Shown here: positions 35,586 through 47,215 of the stretch, one piece after another
How positions within the stretch are numbered: position 1 is the first letter of the stretch
Layout: every line of letters starts with the position of its first letter
From: Kondoa malvinella
Lineage: Eukaryota > Basidiomycota > Agaricostilbomycetes > Agaricostilbales > Kondoaceae
DNA: 64,000 nucleotides
Assembly (NCBI GenBank): GCA_039545315.1
Contig: BCIM01000002.1
Location: 1,205,369 to 1,269,368 of the forward strand
Direction of reading: 5' to 3'
Position numbers and translations under genes: made by a program
The notes under the pieces: model-generated
What the model was told of the DNA's origin: nothing
Database searches by the model: none
The model's input: only the letters and a program-made list of their open reading frames with translations

Positions 35586-35831
35586 CGAAAGCGCGTATAG
35601 CTAAGCAGAGAACTATTGTGATATGAAAGAATGACAAGACAACTGATAGTGTTGCACGACGCGACCAAATGCAAAGTGTTTATTGTTCGCAAAGCAGGAC
35701 AGGAATAGCAAGGCAAAGCGGCCTAGAGTGGAATGGAAAGAGTGTGAAAGCTGGGTATCGTGATATGCTCTGGTATCTGTTTGCTCGTTTGCTAAAGACA
35801 TGGGCATGCTTGACGAGCAGCGACCATCAAC

Positions 35832-37905
35832 ATGGAGACTCCAATAGCGTCCACCAGCGCGATACCCTACGATACAATACCTGCTATGCAAGTGGACGAA
35901 AGCGAGGCTGCGACTTCAGAGGGAGACGAATCTGAAGAGGTCGAAGCTGCGGTCATTTCACGAGGTCGAAGGTCTAATGCTGGTAGTCGGTATGCTGTTC
36001 CCCTCCCTTTGCTTGGTCTCACACATCAGTCTCTGAGACGTGAAACTGTCCAGAATGCGAGCATTGTTGGATCAACAGGAAAGCGTTGAAGCTGAAGACC
36101 TCTTTGCTGAGGAAGCGGACGATCAGGATTTTGCAGTAATCAAAGGTGAAATCCTGTCATAACTCCGATACACTGTCGCGCTGACGCATATGTATTGGTC
36201 AATAGACGAGAATGACATTTTTGATTCTGACTTTGATGAGACATCATCTGAATCTGAAGTTGAAGAAGGAAAGGAAGCGGGTCCTGAGAAGCAATTGCGT
36301 AGGGCAGAGAAAGCAGCTAGACGAGTAAGTCATCCCTTCGTTACCATAAACGATATTGATGTTCGCTCTGCTTGACAGGAAGCACGCGCCAATCGCACAA
36401 ACGTCAAAAAGAAGCTCCACAAACCCTTTGCCAGTCGGAAAACCTCGAAAACCATAGATGAATCACGCAGACGATCTCGTTATTCTCCGGGAGGGACTTT
36501 CATGCCTCGTCAAGCAGCTCTAGTCGAACGTTCTTCTACCCGAACAGCTGCTGTTCAATTCAATAAAGAAGTAGATGAACGTGCTGCGGAAGATGCAGTG
36601 CGAAAAAAAGAGTATCTAGAAAAGATATTGAAGAAACGAGAGGGGAGGAAAGATAAAGTCGAAAAGGAATGGACGCAGACTGAATTGATTGAAGAAGCTC
36701 TAGCGACGGAGGAATTAAACAAAGCTTCTCTTCGGGCATTTTATGAAGCTGAAGAGATGAGGAGAGAGTTTGGCGAGCATGGTTTGCACGGTACCGGTGG
36801 TTATGGGATTTATGGTCCCCGATTGGTTTGGGTCTCTACTACCATGGGAGGGGAGAGAGCGAAGAAGAGGAAACTGGTACAGGCGATGGGTGGTTCGAAT
36901 GCTGTCTTGCAAGTTCGGTCTAGCAAGAGTTCTTCATCGATACCTGCTCCGGTCGAATCGCAAACTGCTCCTTCTACTTCTATAGAAGCATCTCTTGATC
37001 CTTCACTACACCCTATTGACGCTGCATCATCGCTACCAACTGATTCTTCCGCACCCCTTGGTCCAACAGAACAGCCAAATGAACCTCCTCCGGAAGATCT
37101 TGAACCATGTTACCTCAAGACCCTCATCACACTCGAAGATCTCGATCAACTAGACGACGGCGGTCAAACCCCTTATTCACGGAAGATGACTGCCTTATTC
37201 GGCGATCATGTCGATTGGGCCAACCTCAAGATTATTCCTGCGAAAGGTCGACCGCTCAGTAAGTTTTCTCTTTCTATCATATTGAAGACAAAGTTTGATT
37301 ATGTTTCAGCGAGAAGACCGATCTATTGTCCAATGACGGGTTTACCAGCTCGATACAAAGATCCTAAAACGAATGTCCCTTATGCGAATAAAGCAGCCTA
37401 CACGACTTTACAGCAAGTGCAACAACAATCTGAATATGAAGGCTTCGTTTGGTCTGCCGACTTTGGTGCTTTTGTTCGAACGGCGCCTAGTGATCCCAAT
37501 CCTGCTCGGCCACGGCAAGAACCAGTGGAACAAGTAGTGGAAGAAGTCGACGAAGAACAACCTGTACCTGATAGAGGTACAATGCGACCTCGTTGGTATC
37601 CTTCCGACGCATTACAGTCATCCAAGAATAAGCGAGGTCGTCCACCTGCCAGTAAAGCACAAGAAGAAGATTCAAAGAAAGGCAAGAAACCAGCATCCAA
37701 AAAGGGAGGCAAGAAACTGTCTATGAGTCCAGAACCGGTTGTTCAAGCTACTCCTAAACCTCGAGGACCGCCCAAGCAGCGCGGTGAAGTGCCTGGACCG
37801 AGGAAAGGACCTAGAGCGTCTACTTCTGTAGCGGAGGAGTCTATGCTAGGTGACGAGAGCATGATGGGCGATGAGAGTATGATGAGTGTCGACGTAGAAG
37901 TGTAA
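35832..37905 (+). CDS. VPS72: SWR1 complex subunit Vps72/YL1
   Basis: Five exons (35832-35989, 36054-36145, 36206-36324, 36379-37258, 37310-37905) give 614 residues. Vps72 binds the histone H2A.Z-H2B dimer and delivers it to the SWR1 remodeller. Family marks are the N-terminal RGRRSNAGSRMRALLDQQE, an acidic stretch with DSDFDETSSESE, a basic block (RTNVKKKLHKP), and the YL1 C-terminal domain with RPIYCPMTGLPARYKDP and VPYANKAAY. The last intron (37259-37309) is in frame; removing it joins the C-terminal domain properly. The tail is Lys/Pro-rich with a small DESMMG repeat. It converges on SF3A1 with 33 bases between stops. Confidence 0.92.
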
Positions 37906-37938
37906 CAAGTTGCATTGTATTACATGCCGAACACAGCT

Positions 37939-40506
37939 CTACTTCTTCCTCGTTTCCTTGATCGACAAAGTCACCATATCTCCACTCTCAAAGTTTAGAC
38001 TGGCGAGCGAATTCGAGTTGGTCAAAATGCGGTCATTCAGTCTCAGTTGCTGTCGGCCAATAGGCAGGTTGGTCTTGGCCTGTATAGACCCGTCAGCTAG
38101 CATTCTATGTCGCCGTGAGGATTGCTCACCTGAATGCGATCACGCAAAGTACCGATCAGAGCTGTAAGAGGCACATCTTCCAGCGGCAGAGTAGAACCAT
38201 CGCACTTCCACTCTGGCTTTTCTGGGTAGACTGGTAGCTGAACCATGATTGTGACCGGGTCCTGTGAACAATGGAACTTAATGAGTCTAGGCAGACTGGC
38301 AAGCACCATTCACTCACGGGATGAGTATCGATCCACTGCTTTTCATTGTAATACTGTCCTTCAGGCAACTTGCTCAATCTCGCACGCTTGGCAGAAGGTT
38401 CGCCGTCCGGACCACCATCAGCAGGTCGCGACGATGGTCCAGAAAAGCCTGGAGGAGGCATAGGCGGCGCAAAACCAGGAGGGAAGCCAAAGCCAGCTGG
38501 AGCGGATGACATAGGTGGTGCGTAGGAGGCATAAGGATTGTACATCTGCTGAGCGTTTTGGTTGATGATTCCTGCTTGAGGTGCTGCAGAGATGGTAGCG
38601 CCTGGCAAAGAAGGTAGAGGAGCGTATTCTCGTTCAGGCTCTTGTCTAGTCAGACCCGGGCCAATGCTTCGTGGATCATTGTCACTGTGCTCAGATGGTT
38701 CTGTAAGCGAAACACACTAACACAAAAAAATCATGCGCACGCTGTAAGACCTTTGGCTCTATGAATAGCTTCGATCTGTTGATTGAGATTGGCGCCAGTC
38801 TGGAATCGGTTCGTAGTCAATTCGCCAGAAGCAACATGACCATCCCAAACGACCGCTTCTCTGTCCTTGGCCTTCCTGCGAGCTTCTTCCTGTGCTGCTT
38901 TTGCCTTTTCTGCTTCCGACATGCCTGCAGTGCTAAAGATGTCGCCTCTCTTGCGTGCCAAATCTCGCAATGAAGCCGAAACGTCAGAGCCTGTACGACC
39001 AAAGAGACGTATCAGCCATTGATTGTGACAATACCCTTGTCCACGTACCAGTACCTAGCAGACTTGCTGCACTCCTGTTTGCATCGGTGATCTTCTGCTT
39101 CTCCTTCCACCTTGGATCGAGCAGCTCGATCCGGACATGTTCTGTTATCTCATCGACCGGTATTTGCTGGCCGCAGACTTGACAGCGTGTAGTAGCAATC
39201 TTGGCATTTCGTTTCGCTGCAACATAATCAGCCTTGTCAACTAATCAATGCTAGGAGACTTACATCTCGGGACATAGCCAGCAGGCTTGATCTTGACAGC
39301 GCCGGTAGAAGGTTCGACAGCCTTGATCTCGTCTTGTTTCCTGGTAGCATCTTCTTCCTGCTCTTCTTCCGGCGCATCCATCTCCACACCATCTGTATAC
39401 CCTGCATTCCGCGCGACCTCTTCCGCCTGCGCCAAGATAGTCTCCTCATCGACTTCGGCCTCTTGACCTTGCATGCTCAAAGCGACCCGCTTCTTTTCCC
39501 TCATACTCATGTTCTGCACATCGCTCATGCTGAAAGGCTGATGCAAGTCGCCCATATCGTCCGCATCCGTGAACTCAATAGTTGTAACAACGACAAAGTC
39601 CTGCCAGTCGACTTCTGCAAACGCGACTCTCTTCTTCTCCTCTTCATCTTCTTGCTTTTTTCGCTGTTCAGACTCCCATTTCTCCCATTCGACCCGATCA
39701 GCCACTTCACGCATGACTTCCCTTCGACCCAAGTTTTTGCGTTCGGTGTCATCCGCAATTGTCTTTCCTAGCGGTCCGCCTAAACCAGCGTGCAGAGAAA
39801 GACGATCCAAGCGATCCGTATCGGGAACCAGGACTTTGGTGTATTGTTCTACCAGGCGATTGAAGAAGGGGAACAGAGAGTGTGAAGGTTGAAGGAACTC
39901 GAATTGATAGTTGGCTGCTTCTCTTGAGCTGAGGTCAGACTGAAACTTGCGACCAGAGCGAGCAGTGAAAAGGGCCGTTAGCTTGATGATATCCCTGTCT
40001 TCCTGTTAGGTTGAATCATTCCGGCAGTCCATGAGGACGTACAAGTCGACAGCAGCCATGCTCGGTACATCCAGCAAGAACTCGAACGGCACAGGGTGAG
40101 GGACTTTCGGTCTCCCATCATCAATAACCGTTTCCTCCTTTTTTGTCTGCACAATAGTCACAGCAGGATCTTTCCCACTCTTGACGAGCTGTAGTCTGTA
40201 CTGGTAGTAAGGGTGATACGGGTCTGCAGCGTTGATGAAGGAGAATTTGCCAGTGGATCCCTTTTGGCGAATCTTTTCTTCTAGCGCTGGTCCATCGGCT
40301 CCGCGTTTGCCTATATGAGCGGCTGTCTTGTCTACAGTCTCTCTAATAGCGGGAGGAGCTGTTGATGACCAAAGTCAGCTCGAGGCGATAGTTTGTTATG
40401 CTAATTGCTCACGGTAAACGAGACCCTCGATGAATGCCTCATGCGTAGCGCCATTGGTGCCATTTGTGGCAGGAGCAGGGCTGCCAGCGAGCATAGGCGA
40501 ATCCAT
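37939..40506 (-). CDS. SF3A1: Splicing factor 3a subunit 1
   Basis: Eight or so exons from ATG at 40506. SF3a is part of the U2 snRNP and helps it dock at the branch point. Order: a short N-terminus (MDSPMLAGSPAP), first SURP domain (ETVDKTAAHIGKRG, HPYYQYRLQ), second SURP (DLDIIKLTALFTARSGRKF, LFPFFNRLVEQY), a charged middle (EEVARNAG, KIKPAGYVPR), the zinc-finger-like CQVCGQQIPVDEI, a Pro/Gly-rich linker and a C-terminal ubiquitin-like domain (ALIGTLRDRIQ then KTNLPIGRQQLRLN). The C-terminal Lys-rich end matches the family. Every junction I followed is GT-AG and in phase. Confidence 0.93.
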
Positions 40507-40799
40507 GACGGTCGGAAGTTGGTGGACAAGGATGCTGCGGGCAGCACGGCCATGTTTGGTTCGACAGCTGCAAGCCTATCACCTCATTGTACATTGCCAT
40601 TCGTGGATCAGTTATACATCTAGCACCTAGAGAAGCTTCATCCATATCCCGCCTGATCTCAAGACCTCCGACTCCCGATGCATGAAGCCTCTCGCCGTGA
40701 CTCAAAAGCACTTTCGTACACCCTTCCTGTCGATCAAGTATGAGCACAAGCCTGCATATCCCATGGGGATATATACGCACACGAATGGACGCAAAGGTG

Positions 40800-42401
40800 T
40801 CAGATGTCCCAAATGACATCGAGACCCTCCGCTTCAAGGTTGGCCAAGGCCGCACGGACAGGCGCAGTGAGCAGGAGATCTCGAGCGGACGATGAAAGCC
40901 CTGTGTCATCTGCGCTGATCCACACCTTCCGTAGACCCAAATTTAAGGAGATCGAATTAAACACAAAGCCCGGGCTGGAATGCCAATAGCCGATAGTAAT
41001 CGTAAATGCAGTAGATGAGGTACGGGCGACATCGACAAGCGTCAAGCAGCTGTGCAAGAGCCAACCCTGGAATGTCGGGTGCGGAAGATTGGCGGTCGCC
41101 ATTTGAGCTGTAAAGACTTCGAATGGAGGTATTTCAGGTTCCAAGAGGGTAAACTCCAGCCTCTTGAACACACTTGATCCATTCGTTAAGATGGCCGCCA
41201 TAGAGTCCAGAGCAGCAATTGCATCGATTGAAGCCTCCCAGGCTACTACTTTGAGATTCACATCCTGGAGCCTCGACCACACAGATGTCGAGATAACAAA
41301 AGCTGACACAAAACTGTCCCAAGATGATTGGCTGCAGATGTTGGCGAATTCGATGTTCAGGTGAATAGGGTTACAGATGGCGAGGAAGAATTCGGACCAA
41401 TCCACTTCCTGTGCCTCATCGTCCAAGTCCTCAGGTATACGAGAGCATTCCTGCAGACACAGGGTCTCGAGGAGGGGGAAACGGTGTTTCGAGATGACAG
41501 GTGCAAATTTAAGACTTGCATACGGAGCCGTGATGATGATATGGCGCAATCTTGCGGCTGTCTGAGTACAGAAATAGGCAAAAGAGCCGCTCTGAAGGAA
41601 TGGCCGGGATAATGTGAAATCTGTCAGATGGATAGATCGTAAGTTGGGCCAAATGTCGTCGTCGCCAGTCGAAGTCAGGTCAAGATCATCAAAGTCATAT
41701 CCGGTGAGAGCAAGTGCTCGTAGAGCTGGAAGCTTTTGTATAAATCGACCAAGCAATTGACAATCTTCGTTGGACACTCCAGGCTCGTCCTCTTGTGAAA
41801 GCAGATGATTTCGACCGTCAAGAATCTCGAGGCGCTGCAAAGACTGCAAGAAGGGCAAACAGCCAAATTCTTCAATAGACGGCAGTAATACGCGACCTGC
41901 GATGCCCGTCTCGTTGTCAGACCGGAAGACTATGCAGAGATGAGCGAGGTTGGAGAAGTGATTCAAGTTGGCGAAAGTTTGATAGATGCGCGACCGCAGA
42001 CTTGAGACTTCGATTGACAGAGCTCGAGCGACTAAAGATTCCGTCTCATCGCCGTCTGCCAATTCCCAATACACTGACGCACTCTTGACGCGTGGCCCAC
42101 GACTGTCCAATACACCGGAATAGCCAAATGTATGAGGCTTTTGCAAGCTCGCCAGTAGACGGGAGTCGTGCATTTCGGTAAAGGTCAATTGAGAGTACAG
42201 GAAGGGAAGAGTCAAGCGATTAAAGCGATGATTCAGGCAGGAAAGTCGAGCGAAGATTGGTTCGAGCTTGCGTCGCTTCGTATTACTTCGATACGCAGGG
42301 TATTGGGAACCTTTGGTCCGGCTGTTTTGCACTTCCTGAAAGATGAGCGAGATGATTTCGTCGGGCAGAGACTCGAGACCGGTCTTTGTAGATTTATGCA
42401 T
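40800..42401 (-). CDS. F-box-like protein with degenerate leucine-rich repeats
   Basis: A single open frame of 533 residues from ATG at 42401. The N-terminus GLESLPDEIISLIFQEV is F-box-like, followed by LSCLNHRFNRLTLPFLYSQL, the second part typical of fungal F-box proteins. The rest alternates leucine-rich segments (for example LPALRALALTGYDFDDLDL and FPLLETLCLQECSRI) as in leucine-rich repeats. Such proteins bring substrates to SCF ubiquitin ligases; the substrate cannot be told. The lack of introns is unusual beside its intron-rich neighbours and fits a fast-evolving family copied often in basidiomycetes. Confidence 0.75.
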   Translation of the reverse strand: MHKSTKTGLESLPDEIISLIFQEVQNSRTKGSQYPAYRSNTKRRKLEPIFARLSCLNHRFNRLTLPFLYSQLTFTEMHDSRLLASLQKPHTFGYSGVLDSRGPRVKSASVYWELADGDETESLVARALSIEVSSLRSRIYQTFANLNHFSNLAHLCIVFRSDNETGIAGRVLLPSIEEFGCLPFLQSLQRLEILDGRNHLLSQEDEPGVSNEDCQLLGRFIQKLPALRALALTGYDFDDLDLTSTGDDDIWPNLRSIHLTDFTLSRPFLQSGSFAYFCTQTAARLRHIIITAPYASLKFAPVISKHRFPLLETLCLQECSRIPEDLDDEAQEVDWSEFFLAICNPIHLNIEFANICSQSSWDSFVSAFVISTSVWSRLQDVNLKVVAWEASIDAIAALDSMAAILTNGSSVFKRLEFTLLEPEIPPFEVFTAQMATANLPHPTFQGWLLHSCLTLVDVARTSSTAFTITIGYWHSSPGFVFNSISLNLGLRKVWISADDTGLSSSARDLLLTAPVRAALANLEAEGLDVIWDI

Positions 42402-43041
42402 ACTTGCGCGCAAAGTGATGCACGTATTTCGCTATGTCTGACGAAATGCGCTGCTATCGGAGAGGCATATTGATGAGCTTGACGCTGAAGCTCAAGACGG
42501 ATCACACACCGGAACGCTTGCAAGCAATTCTCTGCAGCTGGACAGGCCACCACAATATCGTACTGCCCAGCAGTCAGACGATCGCGTTTGGCACTTGCAA
42601 TTGAGGGAGGAGAGTGACGCCCGGCGGTATTGATTTTGCCAGTGTAGAGTCGGTACAAGGGCTGAAGAGCGGTAGAGCTGCTCGCAGGGCTTTCGCTATG
42701 CTGTGTCCAGCTTCTTCCAGCGTCACAAGCTGCTGACAGCGCCTCTGTCGTCGCCAACACCCACCGACCGCTCTTCGAAAATCCTAGAATCTGTCACCTC
42801 ACAGAGTCTGCCGACTGTGATTGTAGCGTGGAGACCTTTGCCTTCTCAATCTCTCTGTACTTTCTTGTTTTCTCGCTTGACCGCCGTCGCTCGCCAACCT
42901 GAGCGCGGAGTGTTTAGAAGCACATACAACTCCAACAGCTGACGTGCATCCAAGATATAAATGAATGTAATGCATTCTATCACCACTCAGCTACACACCA
43001 ATAAAACCAACCAATCAAAAGGTAAAATATGAGACCAGCTT
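42402..43041. other. Intergenic between an F-box-like gene and a transporter gene
   Basis: About 640 bases. A minus-strand frame (42233-42760) extends into the F-box gene in another frame and has no family resemblance. It likely contains the F-box promoter and the 3' end of the transporter gene. I see nothing else. Confidence 0.45.
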
Positions 43042-44567
43042 CTAGATCTTTTCCTTTGCCCTCTCGCGTTCATCCTCATCCCTAATCATCGCATCAGCCT
43101 CCAACAGCGCTCTATCCTCTTCCTTTCTACTCTCATCTTCCATATCAAACACAGTCTCTTCTTCTCTGTCGACCATAGCGTACGCGTTGGCTTTCTTTTC
43201 AGCGTCTCTTTGACGCATTTCTCGGTCTTTTAAGTAAGTGTAGAGCAGTGAACCGGCCAAGATGAGTGAAATGCCTGATATCCGCCCACTGTTCCCGGTC
43301 ATTAGCGATATCCCATTCGAGCAGAACGACGAAACGTACTTTGTAATGACATCGCCGAACAGACTATAACCGAGGAAAGTCTGGATGACACCTCTGACAG
43401 CGGCTGAAATCATATGCGTTACTGGCGAGGTGACTTTGATCGAGACGAAACCAGCGATACAAATCAAGAACCCAAAGACGCCCTGTAAGGCGAGCAAATC
43501 ACCATAAGCAAATGCTTAATAACGATGCAGGGACTTACAGTGACCAAACCACCGACCCAAAACGTCCTAAAAGTCTTTCCACCTTCCGAAAACAAGGTAA
43601 CAACCGCTCCCGTTTCCGCCAACACAGCCGCAGGAGCCATAATAAACGCCGAGAGAAAGTTGCTGTAATACGCTAAATCCATAGCTGAACCATTAACGAC
43701 GGGTAAACTCCTCTTGACTACAATAGCATGACCAGCAGTAGTGACTGAAGAACAGACGCCGAGGATGATGCCAATGTATGATACGGAAGACATTTTCTCA
43801 GACGAGACGCCGACCATGAACCCTACGCAGACGATACCGATCGCTGCTAGGAGTGGAGGTGTTGGTTTTGAAGCGAGGAAGATATAGGAAAGGAGGGTGG
43901 TGAATGGTAGGACTAGACCTCTAGCGACCTGTAGGCGACACAGCCACGTAAGCTCCAATTGAGCATATAGCGTGAGTTACCTACCTGGTAGAAAGAAGCA
44001 TCTACGAATTGTAGACAATAAGTGTTGAAAGCGAGACCGATGCAATTGATGGCGATGAGCGGTGTGAGGCCTTTGCAGGTGGATAATCTCATTTCGGGTA
44101 TTTTGAACCAGCCTGTCCGTCGCATTGTCATCAGCGCTCGAAAACGCAAGTAACGATTGGACGAACCGAAACATGCAGCCAGGTGTAGACATGCAACAGC
44201 AGTCAAGAGTTGAACCAAAAGAAAGAAGAGCGGGACTTGGACGGCGTTCAGAACCCACTCTACCCGGCCTATTAGTCTTGCTCCTCTGACATGGAAGATA
44301 AGAACAAACTATTGACCATGACCATCTGTACACTCTCAGATCAGTACATAACCCTTACATGGATACCAGAACACGCACAACAAGAGCAGCAACGAGATAA
44401 AATAAGACAGAAGCAGTTACTGCCGCTCTACTGGACTGTTCTTCCTGCGCAGGCTGACCGAGTTTCGCATCTCCCCCATTCCGAGTTGGGTGAGCATAAG
44501 CTGGTGGTGCTGGATCGCTGCCTTCTCCTTGCCCATTAGAAACTGGTTGATATTGCGCGTTCGACAT
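43042..44567 (-). CDS. Nucleotide-sugar/triose-phosphate transporter family protein (SLC35C-like)
   Basis: Six or seven exons from ATG at 44567 give about 410 residues. After a polar N-terminus come about ten hydrophobic helices of the drug/metabolite transporter fold. Recognisable parts are VMVNKWVLNA, PLIAINCIGLAFNTYCLQFVDASFYQVARGL, LSYIFLASKPTPPLL, KRSLPVVNGSAMDLAYYSN and RISGISLILAGSLLYTYLKD. It most resembles the GDP-fucose transporter-like branch and would act in Golgi or ER membranes; the substrate is not certain. One intron (the GTACGT to AACAG stretch between VIT and GRISG) is in frame. The C-terminal tail is long and acidic. Confidence 0.82.
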
Positions 44568-45147
44568 TTTCGATATTTAGACCGCGTTAAAGTTGGGGAG
44601 AAGAGGGTCGCGCTATGGGCTGAGTCGAGATGACTGTAGTCTCTTAGTAGCTCTGTAGTGAGTGAACGAGTGTGGTTAGTTAAATATTCGAGATGGCAGC
44701 GTTGGGACAAGAGGTCGCTTGAAGCAGTGCTTGGCTGAAAAGTCCCTTAAATCGCCTTGAATGCACTGGCTAGCTATGTCTGCACATCTTATATTGGTTA
44801 CACTACTTCCGCTTCTGCTCTTACACGGTGAGACGTATTCACGAAAATGGCCGCGCGCGTACTCTGAGCATTGCCCAACTTCCTTCAGCATGCCACCAGT
44901 CCTTCGCTCTGTTCCAAGAAGACAAGCAACTGCATACTTACCCTGTAATAAGCAGGTGATCATGAAGGAGAGGTTCAACCAGAAGGAAAAAGAAAAGTCA
45001 CCGGATAACGCCTTAACCAGACAAGCATGAATCAGGACATGAAAAAGGGCAGCTAAGCCAAACCATCAAAGGACGTAATAGAGATGAATAAGAAGGAAGG
45101 GAAGGGCAGAGTGAATAGTACAGGTGATGTTACATTGATGACTTGCT
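44568..45147. other. Intergenic between RPA3 and the SLC35-like gene (both on -)
   Basis: About 580 bases: the promoter of the transporter gene and the 3' end of RFA3. Short frames only. Confidence 0.45.
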
Positions 45148-45632
45148 CTACCCATCTTGTGGGAAAAGATGCGGGAATTGCGCTGTAAGCTGAACCACTG
45201 CTTCTACCAATCCCATGTCTGCGTATGTCATCAGCCAAAAGCCTGGGTAAGCAGATGATCAGACTGACCTATCTTTGAGCCCATGTTGATGCTTGTAAAC
45301 TCTTGTATGGAATTATCTTCGCTTGAAACGCGTCCAATGACTTCAACGTATTCATCTGCAAAGTGCGAGTCTGTACTGAACGCGTCAGGTCTTTCACGAC
45401 TTTGCATGAAATTGCTCTCACCTCTGTTGAGTCGGATAGTCACTTGACCTTGATCGGACGCTTCTAACAACGCTGTATCCCCTTCCAACTATCATATTTG
45501 CGAGTCAGCCGTGCATTCTGACGCGTGTGGCTAGACTTTGACACGTACCTTGAGCACTTTACCAATGATCCTTACTGTTTTTCCACCATGTTCATTCAAC
45601 TTTGCTGAATTCACTCGAGGCGTGCAATTCAT
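45148..45632 (-). CDS. RFA3: Replication protein A small subunit
   Basis: Four exons, complement of 45148-45218, 45269-45370, 45422-45488 and 45549-45632, give 107 residues, the normal length. RPA3 is the small OB-fold subunit of the trimer that coats single-stranded DNA in replication, repair and recombination. The order fits: PRVNSAKLNEHGGKTVRIIGKVLK, GDTALLEASDQGQVTIRLN, ADEYVEVIGRV, SIQEFTSINMGSKID, and a C-terminal helix GLVEAVVQLTAQF that joins the trimer bundle. The second intron choice (acceptor before SHFADEY) restores the strand spacing. It shares a 114-base promoter with a second OB-fold-like gene. Confidence 0.9.
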
Positions 45633-45746
45633 TCTCTGCTTGGCTGTGCTTGTCTGTGGTCTGTGGTTGGGATTACAAGACGCGTCTGATTTGGTCGCTG
45701 TTGGTTGAAAAGTGGTCAAGCTATATTCCAAAGGGCGAGCAAGTGA

Positions 45747-46795
45747 ATGCCTCGTTATGTCATCTACTGCAATCCTCCTTCCATCGCTTCAATGTACGAC
45801 GATTGGTCTGACCGGCCTACTTCGTTCGACGTTGTTACTTCATCCGAAGCGCAACAAGCATCCTCAGCCGCATTAGAAGACTCTTACGACCTCAGCCTAA
45901 CGAACGACAAGCAAGACAGCTCTACAAGCGAGGACCTGCTCCTCCCACCTCCAAGCCAACTTCCATCAGCAGATTTCACAGCGATAAACGAATCATCTTA
46001 CGCTAATGACCCTTCCGCCACTATCCATCTACCAGATTACAAATTCTCACCGGAAGCTCTTACACCTCTAGGACAATGCGCAACCTTACATGCAAGAGCA
46101 CAACAATCAGGCGAACCTGGTCCGAAATACATTTCTGTTTTGGGTTTCGTGAGTTTGGTCGAACCGATCAAACAAGTCATGCAAAGAGGAAAGGAGAAGA
46201 AAGTCATTGAAGTTCATTTGGGTGATGAAACTGGTAGTATGTTGATTAGCGCTTGGGATGCAAAAGCAGTTGGTTTGGCTTCTTCAATCCGTTTAGGTGA
46301 TGTGCTTTACCTATCTGGTTCGTCCCTCTTTGCCTCTTTCACATCGCGTTTGACCATATAATACAGACATTGCACTCTCCCACAACGCATACAAGAAACG
46401 CATGATTGGTACTTTGACCACTTTATCGAAATATCAAATCTGCTGGCGGACCAAAAAGTTGGGTGTGAAAGATGATGTGTACAGACCGGATTTGAGGATG
46501 GCCTGCGCGTGCAAACATCCGCAGAGCTTGAAAGTGCAGGGCGTGCTGGAGTTTGCGCAGAGGTGGGTTGGGTGATCTGGTAAGTCTTGCCTCGCCTGAT
46601 CCATGGACGAGTGCTGATGTCGACTTGCTTGTTGTAGGACATCCAAGGCTCGCGATCACGACTCGATGGGAATGAAAGTCTGCATTCGAAATGCACATGC
46701 AAAGCTGCGATTGGCTATGGTATCGTCCGTACAGTGAGTACCCTCTGCTTAACCTCGCGTGGCCAATACTTATTCTCCGTAGGCAGACGCCGTAG
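45747..46795 (+). CDS. OB-fold-like protein of unknown function, divergent to RPA3
   Basis: Exons 45747-46317, 46367-46562, 46638-46733 and 46783-46795 give 291 residues. The first ~120 residues are Ser/Asp/Glu-rich and disordered. Then comes an OB-fold-like pattern: KYISVLGFVSLVEPIKQVM, KVIEVHLGDETGSMLISAW, IRLGDVLYLSDIAL and RMIGTLTTLSKYQICWR, with the GD-E-TG-S turn seen in RPA-type single-strand binders. After it is a cysteine-containing stretch (RMACACKHP) and a short C-terminus. I do not know a matching family; distant relations could be shieldin-like or telomere OB proteins. The last junction is uncertain: another donor would continue into an Ala-rich tail ending at 47103. Confidence 0.68.
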
Positions 46796-47215
46796 CAGCA
46801 GCAGGCGAAGCACCACGAACAATATCCGAAGCAGGCGTCTGCTCAATCCGGGCAGCCTCAAGCGCGGGCTGCACTATATTAGGACATGTTAGGCTTGCTT
46901 CGTGCTTGTGCATAATAGACCTGTTCTTGCCTGTGAATAGCTTGCGGCAATCACGTAATCTTGGTTGCTCTCAACGTCGACTCACAGACTCACAGGCGCA
47001 CTGCTGTCTTCTGGTGACTGCTTACTGCGTCTCTCTCACATTCATCAGCGAGCCGCGTCTGCTGTTGGGGAGCTGTCAAAGCCACAGCACTCCAATAAAT
47101 TGAATCCGCTTGACCTCCTCGATTCCAGCCTGAACAACTGGCTTCGCTGTACTATCCACTGCTCGTGACGCGTCCTCGCTTTGCTGCACGTACTCTATCC
47201 ACGAGATACTCCAGC
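46796..47215. other. Intergenic or alternative C-terminus of the OB-fold-like gene
   Basis: About 420 bases. The frame that would extend the upstream gene stays open to 47103 and begins with an Ala-rich piece, so part may be coding. The rest is the promoter of the DNA 3'-phosphatase gene. Confidence 0.4.

Noticed and set aside
42233..42760. 175-residue minus-strand frame before the F-box-like gene
   Set aside because: It overlaps the F-box start in another frame and shows no domain. Likely leader and promoter sequence.
46783..47103. Ala-rich extension of the OB-fold-like protein to 47103
   Set aside because: It needs the weak donor GTACAG in place of the strong GTGAGT three bases later. I kept the shorter end but note the alternative.
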